The translations under genes and the position numbers were made by a program. DNA of 64,000 nt. Origin: Pseudomonas sp. PDNC002 (GTDB lineage Bacteria; Pseudomonadota; Gammaproteobacteria; Pseudomonadales; Pseudomonadaceae). Each line of letters begins with the position of its first letter. The stretch's first letter is position 1. Below are positions 1 through 7,522 of this stretch, piece by piece. The stretch is from NCBI RefSeq assembly GCF_016919445.1, contig NZ_CP070356.1:6265502-6329501 (forward strand), in the 5' to 3' direction. The notes under the pieces were generated by a model. It worked only from the letters and a program-made list of their open reading frames with translations, was not told the origin of the DNA and did no database searches.

Positions 1-259
1 CGATGATGAACTGGTAGGTCTGCGCGGCATCGACGTAGAACTTCTCGCGCTCCAGGCACTGCCCGCGCAGCATGGAGATTTCCGGCTGGATCCACGGCCG
101 CGCGCGGGCCTTGCGCTCGGTTTCCGAGAGTTCCAGCTGCACGCGCTGGCAATCGCCGCTCTTGTACGCGCGGTAGGCGTTGTTCAGGTGATAGTTCATC
201 GACCAGCTGGTGCAGCCGGTAACACTCAGCGCCAGCAGCGCGAGGAAAAGGGTTCGCAT
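1..259 (-). CDS. Putative lipoprotein, 3' part cut by window edge
   Basis: Only the N-terminal 86 codons are inside the window; the gene continues past base 1. The product starts with a short hydrophobic signal and a lipobox-like VTGC at residues 13-16, so it is probably a lipid-anchored envelope protein. The rest (NYHLNNAYRAYKSGDCQRV) reads like a helical TPR or Sel1-type repeat protein. The ATG at 259 was chosen because GGAGG lies 8 bases upstream; an in-frame ATG at 265 sits only 2 bases from that site. It is transcribed divergently from the lipoprotein at 359, with about 100 bp between them. No function is assigned. Confidence 0.75.
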   Translation of the reverse strand, partial: MRTLFLALLALSVTGCTSWSMNYHLNNAYRAYKSGDCQRVQLELSETERKARARPWIQPEISMLRGQCLEREKFYVDAAQTYQFII

Positions 260-358
260 GGGCATATCCTCCGTTGGGAAGTGTATCGGCCCGTCTTGGC
301 CGTACTGTAGCCCGCCACTAGACTCACGTGGACTTCGCCCTGGCGCAAAGGAGTTGCC

Positions 359-1171
359 ATGCGTTTCGTCCATGCCCTGCCCCTCGTCATGCTGCTGCCC
401 TGGCTCGCCGCCTGCGCTCCTACCACACCGCTGTTCGTCGCGCAGATCACCACCGGGGAGGTCGCCGAGTACAAACAACTCAAGAACAAGCGCATGACCG
501 CCGCGGTGGAAGAGGAAGGCGACCTGCTGACCTACAGCGCCCAGGCCATCCGTGACGGCAAGAGCAGCGATGCCGAGAAGCTCTACCTCACCGGCTACGA
601 CAACACCCGCTACGGTCCGGAAGTGCGCGCCATCGCGCTGTACCAGATCGGCCTGATCTACATGAGCCGCTACAACGACCAGCGCGACGACCAGAAGGCG
701 ATGGACTACTTCCAGCGCATCGACCGCGAATTCCCCGGCACCAAGGCCGCCGAACATGCCGATGCCCGCGAGCTGATCATCCGCCAGCGCGCCAAGGAGC
801 CGGTACAGAAGACCGCGAAACAGCTGCTCGCCGACTGGCAGCCGCAGTACAACCTGGACCTGAACAAGCCGACCCTCGATCCGGACATGACCCTGCTGTC
901 GCGCCGCGCCGTGCTCAAGGATCGTGTCGACGAGGCCGCGCAGCTGTACCTGCTGGGCGCCAACGACCCGGCCATTCCACCGGATATCCGCGAGAAGGCG
1001 CTGTACCAGCTGGGCCTGATGTACATGGCGCAGGACAATCCGCATCCCGACCGCGAAAAGGCCATCGCCTACCTGCGCCGCCAGCTCGCCGAGTTCCCCA
1101 ATGGCGAACTGGCCGACAAGGGTGCGCGCCACCTCGACCGCGCGCTGAACCAGACCTCGCCGCGCAGCTGA
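359..1171 (+). CDS. TPR/Sel1-like repeat lipoprotein, 270 aa
   Basis: Secreted protein with a hydrophobic leader and lipobox LAAC at residues 16-19, so probably lipid-anchored. Two stretches look like internal repeats: one near residues 80-105 with ALYQIGLIYMSRYND, and one near 215-240 with ALYQLGLMYMAQDN. Each is followed by an alpha-helical segment on tracking FPGTKAAEHA or FPNGELADKG. This is the pattern of outer-membrane-associated TPR lipoproteins that scaffold envelope complexes. The ATG at 359 follows AAAGGAG. The gene is divergent from the lipoprotein at 1-259, and both may share one control region. The function is unknown; a structural or assembly role is inferred. Confidence 0.8.
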   Translation: MRFVHALPLVMLLPWLAACAPTTPLFVAQITTGEVAEYKQLKNKRMTAAVEEEGDLLTYSAQAIRDGKSSDAEKLYLTGYDNTRYGPEVRAIALYQIGLIYMSRYNDQRDDQKAMDYFQRIDREFPGTKAAEHADARELIIRQRAKEPVQKTAKQLLADWQPQYNLDLNKPTLDPDMTLLSRRAVLKDRVDEAAQLYLLGANDPAIPPDIREKALYQLGLMYMAQDNPHPDREKAIAYLRRQLAEFPNGELADKGARHLDRALNQTSPRS

Positions 1172-1261
1172 GCCGCGTTCTCGCGCCTGCCGCTGACCCA
1201 AGTCAAGCGGCAGTGTCTACGCTTGCTCTGCAATGAGCGCAGACCGCGCGAGGACTCCGCC

Positions 1262-2170
1262 ATGAACCTGCAGCACCTGCTCGTCGTCATCGACCCCACC
1301 CGCGAGGACCAGCCCGCCCTCACCCGCGCCCGCTGGATCGCCCAGCGCTGCGGCGCGCGCCTGGAACTGCTGGCCTGCGAATTCAACCCGGCGCTGGACA
1401 ACGCGCTGCTGCTGGACCGCAACGACCTGGACGGCGCCCAGCGCAACCTGCTGGACGAACGCCTGGCCTGGTTGCAGAAACTCGCCGCACCGCTGCAGGA
1501 GGCCGGCCTCGACGTGCACTGCGAAGTGCGCTGGGGCAAGCCGCTGCACCGCCAGGTTGTCCTGCACTGCGAGCAATCCCAGCCGGACCTGGTACTCAAG
1601 TCCGCCCACCACCACAACCTGCTCCGGCGCTTATTCCTCACCAACAATGACTGGCAGCTGATTCGCCATTGCCCGCAACCGCTGTGGCTGGTGCAGCACC
1701 GCGAATGGGCGGGGAACACACTGTGCGCGGCGCTGGACCCGCTGCATGCCGGTGACGCCACAGCGACGCTGGATAACCGGCTGATCGTCGTCGCCCGCGA
1801 ACTGGAGCAGCGCCTGCAGCTGGAAGCGCGCTACCTGCACGCCTGGATGGCGCTGCCGCACACCCTGGCGTTCAACGCCGAATTGCTGGCCGATTACGAC
1901 GACTACGTACTGCGCACCGAGGCGCATCACCGCGATGCCTTCCACGCCCTGCTGGCGCGCTACCCGCAAATCGCCCCGGAACGCGCCAGCCTGGGCCAGG
2001 GCTTCGCCGAGGAAGTGATCCCTTCCTATGTAAAGGAACACGACATCGACCTGCTGCTGATGGGCGCCGTCGCTCGCGGCCAGATCGACAACGCGCTGAT
2101 CGGCCAGACGGCTGAGCGCGTGTTCGAGGAAATCGAATGCGACCTGCTGGTGATCAGACCGGCCACCTGA
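1262..2170 (+). CDS. Universal stress protein, two-domain
   Basis: A 302-aa cytoplasmic protein with two tandem UspA-type domains. The first opens with NLQHLLVVIDP and the second ends in a typical USP C-terminus (LLLMGAVARGQ, then GQTAERVFEEIECDLLVIRP). Such tandem proteins help anaerobic or energy-stress survival in pseudomonads. The start at ATG 1262 leaves a natural USP N-terminus; an upstream in-frame codon would add 13 unrelated residues. It precedes pykA by about 93 bp on the same strand, as PA4328 precedes pykA in PAO1 (recalled). The substrate or nucleotide bound cannot be read from the sequence. Confidence 0.88.
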   Translation: MNLQHLLVVIDPTREDQPALTRARWIAQRCGARLELLACEFNPALDNALLLDRNDLDGAQRNLLDERLAWLQKLAAPLQEAGLDVHCEVRWGKPLHRQVVLHCEQSQPDLVLKSAHHHNLLRRLFLTNNDWQLIRHCPQPLWLVQHREWAGNTLCAALDPLHAGDATATLDNRLIVVARELEQRLQLEARYLHAWMALPHTLAFNAELLADYDDYVLRTEAHHRDAFHALLARYPQIAPERASLGQGFAEEVIPSYVKEHDIDLLLMGAVARGQIDNALIGQTAERVFEEIECDLLVIRPAT

Positions 2171-2189
2171 AAGAGTCACCTGAAAGAGA
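2164..2189 (+). repeat. 13-bp tandem duplication across the USP stop codon
   Basis: CACCTGAAAGAGT at 2164-2176 is followed at once by CACCTGAAAGAGA at 2177-2189, so the stop codon region of the universal stress gene is duplicated with one mismatch. Both copies carry TGA. It looks like a slip-strand duplication. Confidence 0.85.
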
Positions 2190-2263
2190 GTAAGATGGCG
2201 CCCTGGCTGCCCCGGCCCCAGTCTCGAGGCAGCCTGACCGCTGCTTTCCCCTAGGAGTCCCGC

Positions 2264-3715
2264 ATGTCCCTTCGCCGCACCAAGATCGTCGCCACCCTCG
2301 GCCCAGCCAGCAACTCTCCCGAAGTCCTGGAACAGCTGATCCTCGCCGGGATCGACGTCGCCCGCCTCAACTTCTCCCACGGAACTCCCGACGAACACCG
2401 CGCCCGCGCCCAACTGGTGCGCGACATCGCCGCCAAGCACGGCCGCTTCGTCGCGCTGCTGGGCGACCTGCAGGGCCCGAAGATCCGCATCGCCAAGTTC
2501 GCCAACAAGCGCATCGAGCTGGCGGTCGGCGACACCTTCCGCTTCTCCACCAGCCACCCGCGCACCGAAGGCAACCAGCAAGTCGTGGGCATCGACTACC
2601 CGGACCTGGTCAAGGACTGCGGCATCGGCGACGAACTGCTGCTGGACGACGGCCGCGTGGTCATGGTGGTGAAGGAAGTGAAAGCAGACGAACTGGTCTG
2701 CGAAGTCCTGATCGGCGGTCCGCTGTCCGACCACAAGGGCATCAACCGTCGCGGCGGCGGCCTCACCGCCCCGGCCCTGACCGAGAAGGACAAGGCCGAC
2801 ATCAAGCTGGCCGCGAGCATGGACCTGGACTACGTCGCCGTGTCCTTCCCGCGTGACGCCAAGGACATGGAATACGCCCGCAGCCTGCTCACCGAAGCCG
2901 GCGGCACCGCCTGGCTGGTGGCTAAGATCGAGCGCGCTGAAGCCGTGGCCGATGACGAAGCCCTGGACGGCCTGATCCGCGCCAGCGACGCCGTGATGGT
3001 TGCCCGTGGCGACCTCGGCGTGGAAATCGGCGATGCCGAGCTGGTGGGTATCCAGAAGAAAATCATTCTGCACGCGCGCCGCTACAACAAGGCCGTGATC
3101 ACCGCGACCCAGATGATGGAGTCGATGATCCACAACCCGATGCCGACCCGCGCGGAAGTCTCCGACGTGGCCAACGCCGTGCTCGACTACACCGACGCCG
3201 TGATGCTCTCCGCCGAATCCGCCGCCGGCGAATACCCGGTGGAAGCGGTCAAGGCCATGGCGCGCATCTGCGCCGGCGCCGAGAAGCACCCGACCACCAA
3301 GAAGTCCAGCCACCGCATCGGCCAGACCTTCGAGCGCTGCGACGAAAGCATCGCCCTGGCGGCCATGTACACCGCCAACCACTTCCCGGGCATCAAGGCG
3401 ATCATCTGCCTGACCGAAAGCGGCTACACCCCGCTGATCATGTCGCGCATCCGCTCCTCGGTACCGATCTTCGCCTACTCCCCGCACCGCGAAACCCAGG
3501 CCCGCGTGGCGCTGTTCCGTGGCGTGGAGACCATCCCCTTCGACCCGGCCGCCCTGCCGCCGGAGCGCGTCAGCCAGGAAGCCGTCGACGCGCTGCTACA
3601 GCGTGGCGTGGTGACCAAGGGTGACTGGGTGATCCTGACCAAGGGCGACAGCTACACCGCCCAGGGTGGCACCAACACCATGAAGGTGCTGCACGTGGGT
3701 GATCTGCTGGTCTGA
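2264..3715 (+). CDS. pykA: Pyruvate kinase II
   Basis: Catalyses phosphoenolpyruvate plus ADP to pyruvate plus ATP, the last step of glycolysis and of the Entner-Doudoroff route. The 483-aa length fits PykA-type enzymes. Family signatures are all present: SLRRTKIVATLGPAS at the N-terminus, the RLNFSHGTPDEH segment, the catalytic lysine motif LVAKIERAEAV, the metal/phosphate region MVARGDLGVEI, and ITATQMMESM. A C-terminal allosteric-type domain follows from about residue 360 and ends in TMKVLHVGDLLV. The ATG at 2264 follows TAGGAG. An intrinsic terminator lies 18 bp after the stop codon. The identification is firm. Confidence 0.97.
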   Translation: MSLRRTKIVATLGPASNSPEVLEQLILAGIDVARLNFSHGTPDEHRARAQLVRDIAAKHGRFVALLGDLQGPKIRIAKFANKRIELAVGDTFRFSTSHPRTEGNQQVVGIDYPDLVKDCGIGDELLLDDGRVVMVVKEVKADELVCEVLIGGPLSDHKGINRRGGGLTAPALTEKDKADIKLAASMDLDYVAVSFPRDAKDMEYARSLLTEAGGTAWLVAKIERAEAVADDEALDGLIRASDAVMVARGDLGVEIGDAELVGIQKKIILHARRYNKAVITATQMMESMIHNPMPTRAEVSDVANAVLDYTDAVMLSAESAAGEYPVEAVKAMARICAGAEKHPTTKKSSHRIGQTFERCDESIALAAMYTANHFPGIKAIICLTESGYTPLIMSRIRSSVPIFAYSPHRETQARVALFRGVETIPFDPAALPPERVSQEAVDALLQRGVVTKGDWVILTKGDSYTAQGGTNTMKVLHVGDLLV

Positions 3716-3732
3716 TCCTGCGTTCGGAACAA

Positions 3733-3759
3733 AAAAGGCCGCCCTCGGGGCGGCCTTTT
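3733..3759 (+). terminator. Intrinsic terminator of pykA
   Basis: A 12-bp stem AAAAGGCCGCCC / GGGCGGCCTTTT with a 3-base loop, ending in TTTT, starts 18 bp after the pykA stop codon. Confidence 0.92.
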
Positions 3760-3866
3760 CATATCCGTTGCAAGAACCTGCAAAGAGAAGAAGCTCGTGC
3801 TGCTCAATTCCTGCTCAATACCCGCCAAGGCCTATGGCGCCTGGCTTGCAGCGGTTGCATCAGAGC

Positions 3867-3875
3867 TTATCCACA
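3867..3875 (+). promoter_or_regulatory. DnaA box 1 (TTATCCACA)
   Basis: Exact match to the strong bacterial DnaA box TTATCCACA. It lies in the first unit of the tandem repeat downstream of pykA. Binding is inferred from the consensus only. Confidence 0.6.
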
Positions 3876-3979
3876 ACGCCTTCCACATCTACTGTGGGCA
3901 ACCTGCACGACATCGCTCAAATACCGCTCAATCCCCAGCAGGCCACACGCGGCGTGGGTTCTGCGGGTTGCCCCAGAGC

Positions 3980-3988
3980 TTATCCACA
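3980..3988 (+). promoter_or_regulatory. DnaA box 2 (TTATCCACA)
   Basis: A second exact TTATCCACA in the same orientation, 113 bp from the first and embedded in the same CAGAGC context. That is close to an integral number of helical turns (about 10.8). Confidence 0.6.
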
Positions 3989-4079
3989 GCACGCTCCACA
4001 GATTGTGTGGGCAAACTTTCTCGGCGATGCAGACCTATCGCGGACATAGCCCGCCCCGACGCAAGGCGTGAGGTTTGTG

Positions 4080-4171
4080 TAGGAGCGGACCGTGTCCGCG
4101 ATGTCTTATCGGTCGCTCTGTTGTTGGCCTTGGCGTGTGGATCAACCAATCGCGGACACGGTCCGCTCCTA
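4080..4171. repeat. REP-like perfect inverted pair (family A)
   Basis: Two 23-bp arms, 4080-4102 and 4149-4171, are perfect reverse complements and are separated by 46 bp. The arm core is TAGGAGCGGAC followed by GTCCGCGAT. Related arms occur at 49218-49281 and 52426-52505, so this is a dispersed palindromic element. Confidence 0.85.
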
Positions 4172-4246
4172 CGCCACCGGGGGGATCCGGTTGGTGTTCC
4201 CTGTAGGGCGTGCAACCGTTCGCGGTTGTACGCCGACAGGCAGCGC

Positions 4247-5020
4247 TTACAGGAACTTCGAGAAATCCGGCTGGCGGCGCTGGGTAAAGGCGCTCAGTGC
4301 TTCGTGGGCTTCCGGCGAATGCAGGCGCTGGACGAAGTGCTGGCCTTCCTCCGCTACCACGCGACGCAGCTCCTCGATGAAGGGCGCCTTGAGCAGGCGC
4401 TTGCTCAGCGCCACCGCCGCCGGCGGCAGCTGCTGGAAGGCCTGGCAGACCTCACGCGCACGCTCCAGGGCGGCAGCGCCATCATCCAGCGCTTCGTTGG
4501 CGATGCCGTAAGCCACCGCCTGCTCGCCGGTGAATCCCTCGCCGCGCAGCAACAGGCTGGAAGCCTTCACCGGACCGACCAGGCGCGGCACCAGGAAACT
4601 GGAACCGAATTCCGGGCACAGGCCCAGGTTGACGAAAGGCATCTTCAGCTTGGCGCCCTTGGCGATGAATACCTGGTCGCAATGCAGCAGCAGCGTGGTG
4701 CCGATACCCACGGCCGGGCCTGCAACGGCTGCGACTACGGGCTTGGTGAACTCCATCAGCGCGCGCATGAAGCGGAATACCGCGCTGTCCGGACCGCTCG
4801 GTGGTTCCTGGAGGAAATCGACGATGTCGTTGCCGCTGGTGAAGCACTCGGCGTTGCCGGTGATCAGCACCACGCGCACCGAACGATCCTCCTGCGCCGC
4901 TTCCAGGGCATCGGCCAGCCCCGCATACATGGTGCGGGTCAGCGCGTTCATCTTGTCCGGGCGGTTCAGGCGCAGGGTCAGCAGGCCCTCTTCGCGCTCG
5001 ATGAGAATCTGTTCGCTCAT
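4247..5020 (-). CDS. Enoyl-CoA hydratase/isomerase family protein
   Basis: A 257-aa crotonase-fold enzyme, the usual length for the family. It begins MSEQILIEREEGLLTLRLNRPD, continues with the CoA-binding segment NAECFTSGNDIVDFLQ, and has the oxyanion-hole region PVVAAVAGPAVGIGTTLLLHCD. It lies on the same strand as, and about 180 bp downstream of, the ferredoxin reductase and cyclase genes, as PA4330 does relative to PA4331-PA4332 (recalled). The intervening DNA is a 143-bp palindrome that may separate the transcripts. The natural acyl-CoA substrate is not evident, and a dedicated isomerase role is possible. Confidence 0.9.
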   Translation of the reverse strand: MSEQILIEREEGLLTLRLNRPDKMNALTRTMYAGLADALEAAQEDRSVRVVLITGNAECFTSGNDIVDFLQEPPSGPDSAVFRFMRALMEFTKPVVAAVAGPAVGIGTTLLLHCDQVFIAKGAKLKMPFVNLGLCPEFGSSFLVPRLVGPVKASSLLLRGEGFTGEQAVAYGIANEALDDGAAALERAREVCQAFQQLPPAAVALSKRLLKAPFIEELRRVVAEEGQHFVQRLHSPEAHEALSAFTQRRQPDFSKFL

Positions 5021-5060
5021 GGCAATTCCTTGTTCTTATTGAAGTGAGAGGACCGTTTCA

Positions 5061-5203
5061 GAGCCTGTTCAACACCTCGCGAGCTAGAGCAGAACAAGGC
5101 AGAAGCAGGCTGAAAAAGCGGAGTTTACATCCTGTAAATGAGCATATTTCAGCCTGTTTCCAACGCAGTTATGCCGACGCGCAGCAGGTGTTGACCTGGC
5201 TCT
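5061..5203. repeat. Nested palindromic repeat (family C), copy 1
   Basis: A 143-bp element whose ends pair with each other (GAGCC plus TCAACACC on the left, GGTGTTGA plus GGCTC on the right). It contains CGAGCTAGAGCAGA, a stem around CAGGCTGAAA / TTTCAGCCTG and a central hairpin TTTACA-TCC-TGTAAA. The right edge touches the stop codon of the ferredoxin reductase gene. A second copy is at 49714-49855. Confidence 0.85.
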
Positions 5204-6141
5204 CAGGCGTGGGGCAGATACAGGTCGGCCAGCGTCTGGCCCCGCGGCACGCCGCAGAGGTAGAGGCGGCGGGCGAAGGCATCGACGCTGGCGGGATGGC
5301 CGCAGAGTAAGGCGAGGGTTCGTCGCGAGACAAGCCGGAGTTGCGCCAAAACCTCGGCCGACTCGGCCGTGGTCATCAGCGTGACGTCCAGCTCCGGATG
5401 GCTGGCAGCCAGGGATTGCAGGGGTTCGGCAAGATAATGCCCGGCGTGGTCATGGGCCTGGTGAATGACGCGGATCGGCCCGCAGTGATGCTGCCGCAGC
5501 GCCTCGCGCAGCACGCCCCAGAGTGGCGCCAAGCCGGTGCCGGAGGCCATCAGCAGCAAGGGCCGCTCGTGCCATTCAGGGTCATAGTGCAGCGCACCGC
5601 CGCGCAGTTCACCCAGGCGCAGGCTGTCGCCGGCTTTCAATCCACGGGCGAAATCGCTGAACGCGCCGGGCTGCCGGCAATCGATGTGGAACTCCAGCCA
5701 GGGATCGAGCCCCGGCACGCTGGCCAGGGAATACGGCCGGGCCACGCCCTCGGTGCTCCAGAGGATCAGGTGCTGCCCGGCGCTGTAGCGCAGCGGACGC
5801 TGGGGGATCAGGCGCAGGCGCAGGACATCCGGCGCCGGCCAGTCCAGCTCGGCGACGCTGGCGGGCAGGCCGTCGCGCTGTGGGTCGAAGGTTTCCACCA
5901 CCAGGTCTTCGATCACCTGGCACTGGCAGGAGAGGCGCCAGCCTTCGGCGCGCCGCCCGACATCCAGGGCATCGGGCAATGCGTCGCGAACTTCGCCGTG
6001 GGTGCAGCGCACCAGGCAGGCGTGGCAGCTGCCGGCGCGGCAGCTGTAGGGCACGGTGATACCGGCCCCGCGCAGGGCATCGAGCAGGTTGACTCCGGGG
6101 CTAACCGAAAAGCTTTGCGTTCCGGCCCGTATCTCAGGCAC
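5203..6141 (-). CDS. 2Fe-2S ferredoxin / FAD-NAD(P)H reductase
   Basis: A 312-aa electron-transfer protein. It has an N-terminal plant-type ferredoxin domain with cysteine motif CRAGSCHAC and a later LSCQC, followed by an FAD-binding domain (ARPYSLAS) and an NAD(P)-binding domain (LLLMASGTGLAPLWG). It would pass electrons from NAD(P)H to an iron-sulfur partner, as in oxygenase reductases, but no oxygenase gene is nearby. The GTG at 6141 was chosen because the protein then starts PEIRAG directly before the ferredoxin fold. An ATG at 6240 would overlap the preceding gene by about 100 bp. The GTG overlaps the cyclase stop codon by 8 bp (GTGCCTGA), so the two are probably translationally coupled. 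Confidence 0.88.
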   Translation of the reverse strand: MPEIRAGTQSFSVSPGVNLLDALRGAGITVPYSCRAGSCHACLVRCTHGEVRDALPDALDVGRRAEGWRLSCQCQVIEDLVVETFDPQRDGLPASVAELDWPAPDVLRLRLIPQRPLRYSAGQHLILWSTEGVARPYSLASVPGLDPWLEFHIDCRQPGAFSDFARGLKAGDSLRLGELRGGALHYDPEWHERPLLLMASGTGLAPLWGVLREALRQHHCGPIRVIHQAHDHAGHYLAEPLQSLAASHPELDVTLMTTAESAEVLAQLRLVSRRTLALLCGHPASVDAFARRLYLCGVPRGQTLADLYLPHA

Positions 6142-7261
6142 GCGTCCACTCCCATGCGGCATCGCAGCGGTTACGCCCGCTGCGTTTCGCACGGTAGAGC
6201 GCCTGGTCGGCCCGTTGCAAGGCCTCGTCGAGATCGTCATTGGCGTCGAGCAGGGTCATTCCCGCCGACAGGCTGAGCACTTCGATGTTCACGCCCACCG
6301 GCTCCGCCGCCGAGTACGCCATTCGCAGGCGTTCGCAGCAGGTGGTCAGACGGTCGGCATCGGCATTGGGCAGCAGCAGGACGAATTCCTCGCCGCCGTA
6401 GCGCGCCAGTACGTCGCCCTCGCGCAGGCAAGCCCGCGCCACGGCGGCGAAGGTCTGTAGCACACGGTCGCCGGCGGCGTGGCCGTGGACGTCGTTGATA
6501 CGCTTGAAGTGATCCAGGTCGATCAGCGCCAGGCCGTGGCGTTGGCCCTCGCGCATTTCCTCCAGCGCGCGGCCGGCCAGGCGCAGGAAGTGGCGGCGGT
6601 TGAACAGGCCGGTGAGCTCGTCGGTGGCCACCAGGTCTTCGAGCTGGCGCATCATGCCGCGCAGGGTGTCCTGGTGCGCCTGCAATGCGTAGCGGCGCTG
6701 ACGCATGCGCTGGCGCAGCGACTGCACATAGCCGGCGAACAGGCTCAGCCAGGTCAGCACGATGAACAGCACCAGCAGTTGCAGCACGGCCTGGGCGGGC
6801 AGTTGCAGTCGTTGCTGGAAGGCTTCGTGGAGGTTCAGGCCGGCGAAGGCGATGAAGGCCAGTGCGGCGCAACGGGCGAATACCCTGGGCTGCAACTGGA
6901 ACACGCCGAACAGCAGGATCAGCACGTAGAGCACCATCAAGGTGCCGCGCGCGGTATCGACGTTGGCCAGGAACAGGGTGTGCCAGACCACGGCCACCAG
7001 CACCTGCGGCTCGGTCATGCTCGGGTCGGTGAAGCGCTGGTTGCGGCCGGTGAGGAACAGCCAGGCGAACACCAGCTGGCTGCCGGCGACCAGCAGTGTG
7101 CAGGCCAGGGCAAAGCTGACGGGCGCGCGGTAGAACTCGCCGAACACGGCCAACCACAGCAGCAGAAGCGCCAGGGCATAGGTCCCGAGGGCCATGCCGA
7201 ATCGCCTGATGAGTAGTTTTTGTAAGGCGTGCTGCTTCAGAGGTGGTTTCAGCGTGCTCAT
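6134..7261 (-). CDS. sadC: Membrane diguanylate cyclase (SadC position)
   Basis: Makes cyclic di-GMP from two GTP, which favours surface attachment. The N-terminal part (residues 20-180) has about five hydrophobic membrane segments, followed by a short coiled linker (181-210) and a GGDEF domain. The domain shows DELTGLFNRR, DLDHFKRIND and the active-site loop RYGGEEF (GGEEF at 289-293). An RxxD product-inhibition site (R280, D283) lies five residues upstream, so feedback control looks intact. At 375 aa it is about 110 residues shorter than SadC of PAO1 as remembered, so the symbol rests mainly on gene order (ferredoxin reductase on one side, fumarase on the other). It is divergent from fumarase. 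Confidence 0.85.
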   Translation of the reverse strand: MSTLKPPLKQHALQKLLIRRFGMALGTYALALLLLWLAVFGEFYRAPVSFALACTLLVAGSQLVFAWLFLTGRNQRFTDPSMTEPQVLVAVVWHTLFLANVDTARGTLMVLYVLILLFGVFQLQPRVFARCAALAFIAFAGLNLHEAFQQRLQLPAQAVLQLLVLFIVLTWLSLFAGYVQSLRQRMRQRRYALQAHQDTLRGMMRQLEDLVATDELTGLFNRRHFLRLAGRALEEMREGQRHGLALIDLDHFKRINDVHGHAAGDRVLQTFAAVARACLREGDVLARYGGEEFVLLLPNADADRLTTCCERLRMAYSAAEPVGVNIEVLSLSAGMTLLDANDDLDEALQRADQALYRAKRSGRNRCDAAWEWTRA

Positions 7262-7522
7262 GGGGCTCCGTCCCGTAATGGCACCTGGCCTTCACTCTAC
7301 TATCAAAGCGCCCCAGTGCCTAGTCGATCGGAATGTGGGCGACCGGAGGGCTCCTTATAAAGAGCGGGGGCCATCTGGGACCAAGGTCGGATCGCTGGCG
7401 GGTGCGCGGCGAGCGGCCGCAGCGGTATACTACGGCGCCTTTTTTCGCCGCAGCCGTGTCGGCGAATTCCCGATGTAACAGGCCCTATGCCTGTACTACC
7501 CGCCTGAAGAGGACCGTGCTCC

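Larger units (their letters stand above)
3802..4020. repeat. Diverged tandem repeat (about 113-bp unit) with DnaA boxes
   Basis: Two head-to-tail units (3802-3914 and 3915-about 4020) align along their length. Both begin GCTCAA(N)3CC(N)GCTCAAT, pass through GCGG(N)TTGC and CAGAGCTTATCCACA, then TCCACA, and end in TGTGGGCAA. Each carries a perfect TTATCCACA and a degenerate reverse box (TGTGGGCAA). No credible ORF occupies the region. Together with the REP-like pair at 4080-4171 it fills the gene-free interval 3760-4246. Confidence 0.8.

Noticed and set aside
1631-3487. Very long minus-strand open frame opposite pykA
   Set aside because: It is antisense to a clear pyruvate kinase and has His/Gly/Val-rich composition typical of GC-rich shadow frames.
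3802-4020. DnaA-box repeat considered as oriC
   Set aside because: No dnaA, dnaN, rpmH, parAB or gidA nearby, and no AT-rich unwinding tract was seen.
3797-5047. Open plus-strand frame covering the DnaA-box repeat and the enoyl-CoA hydratase region
   Set aside because: It runs through repeats and is antisense to the hydratase; no ribosome site or family.
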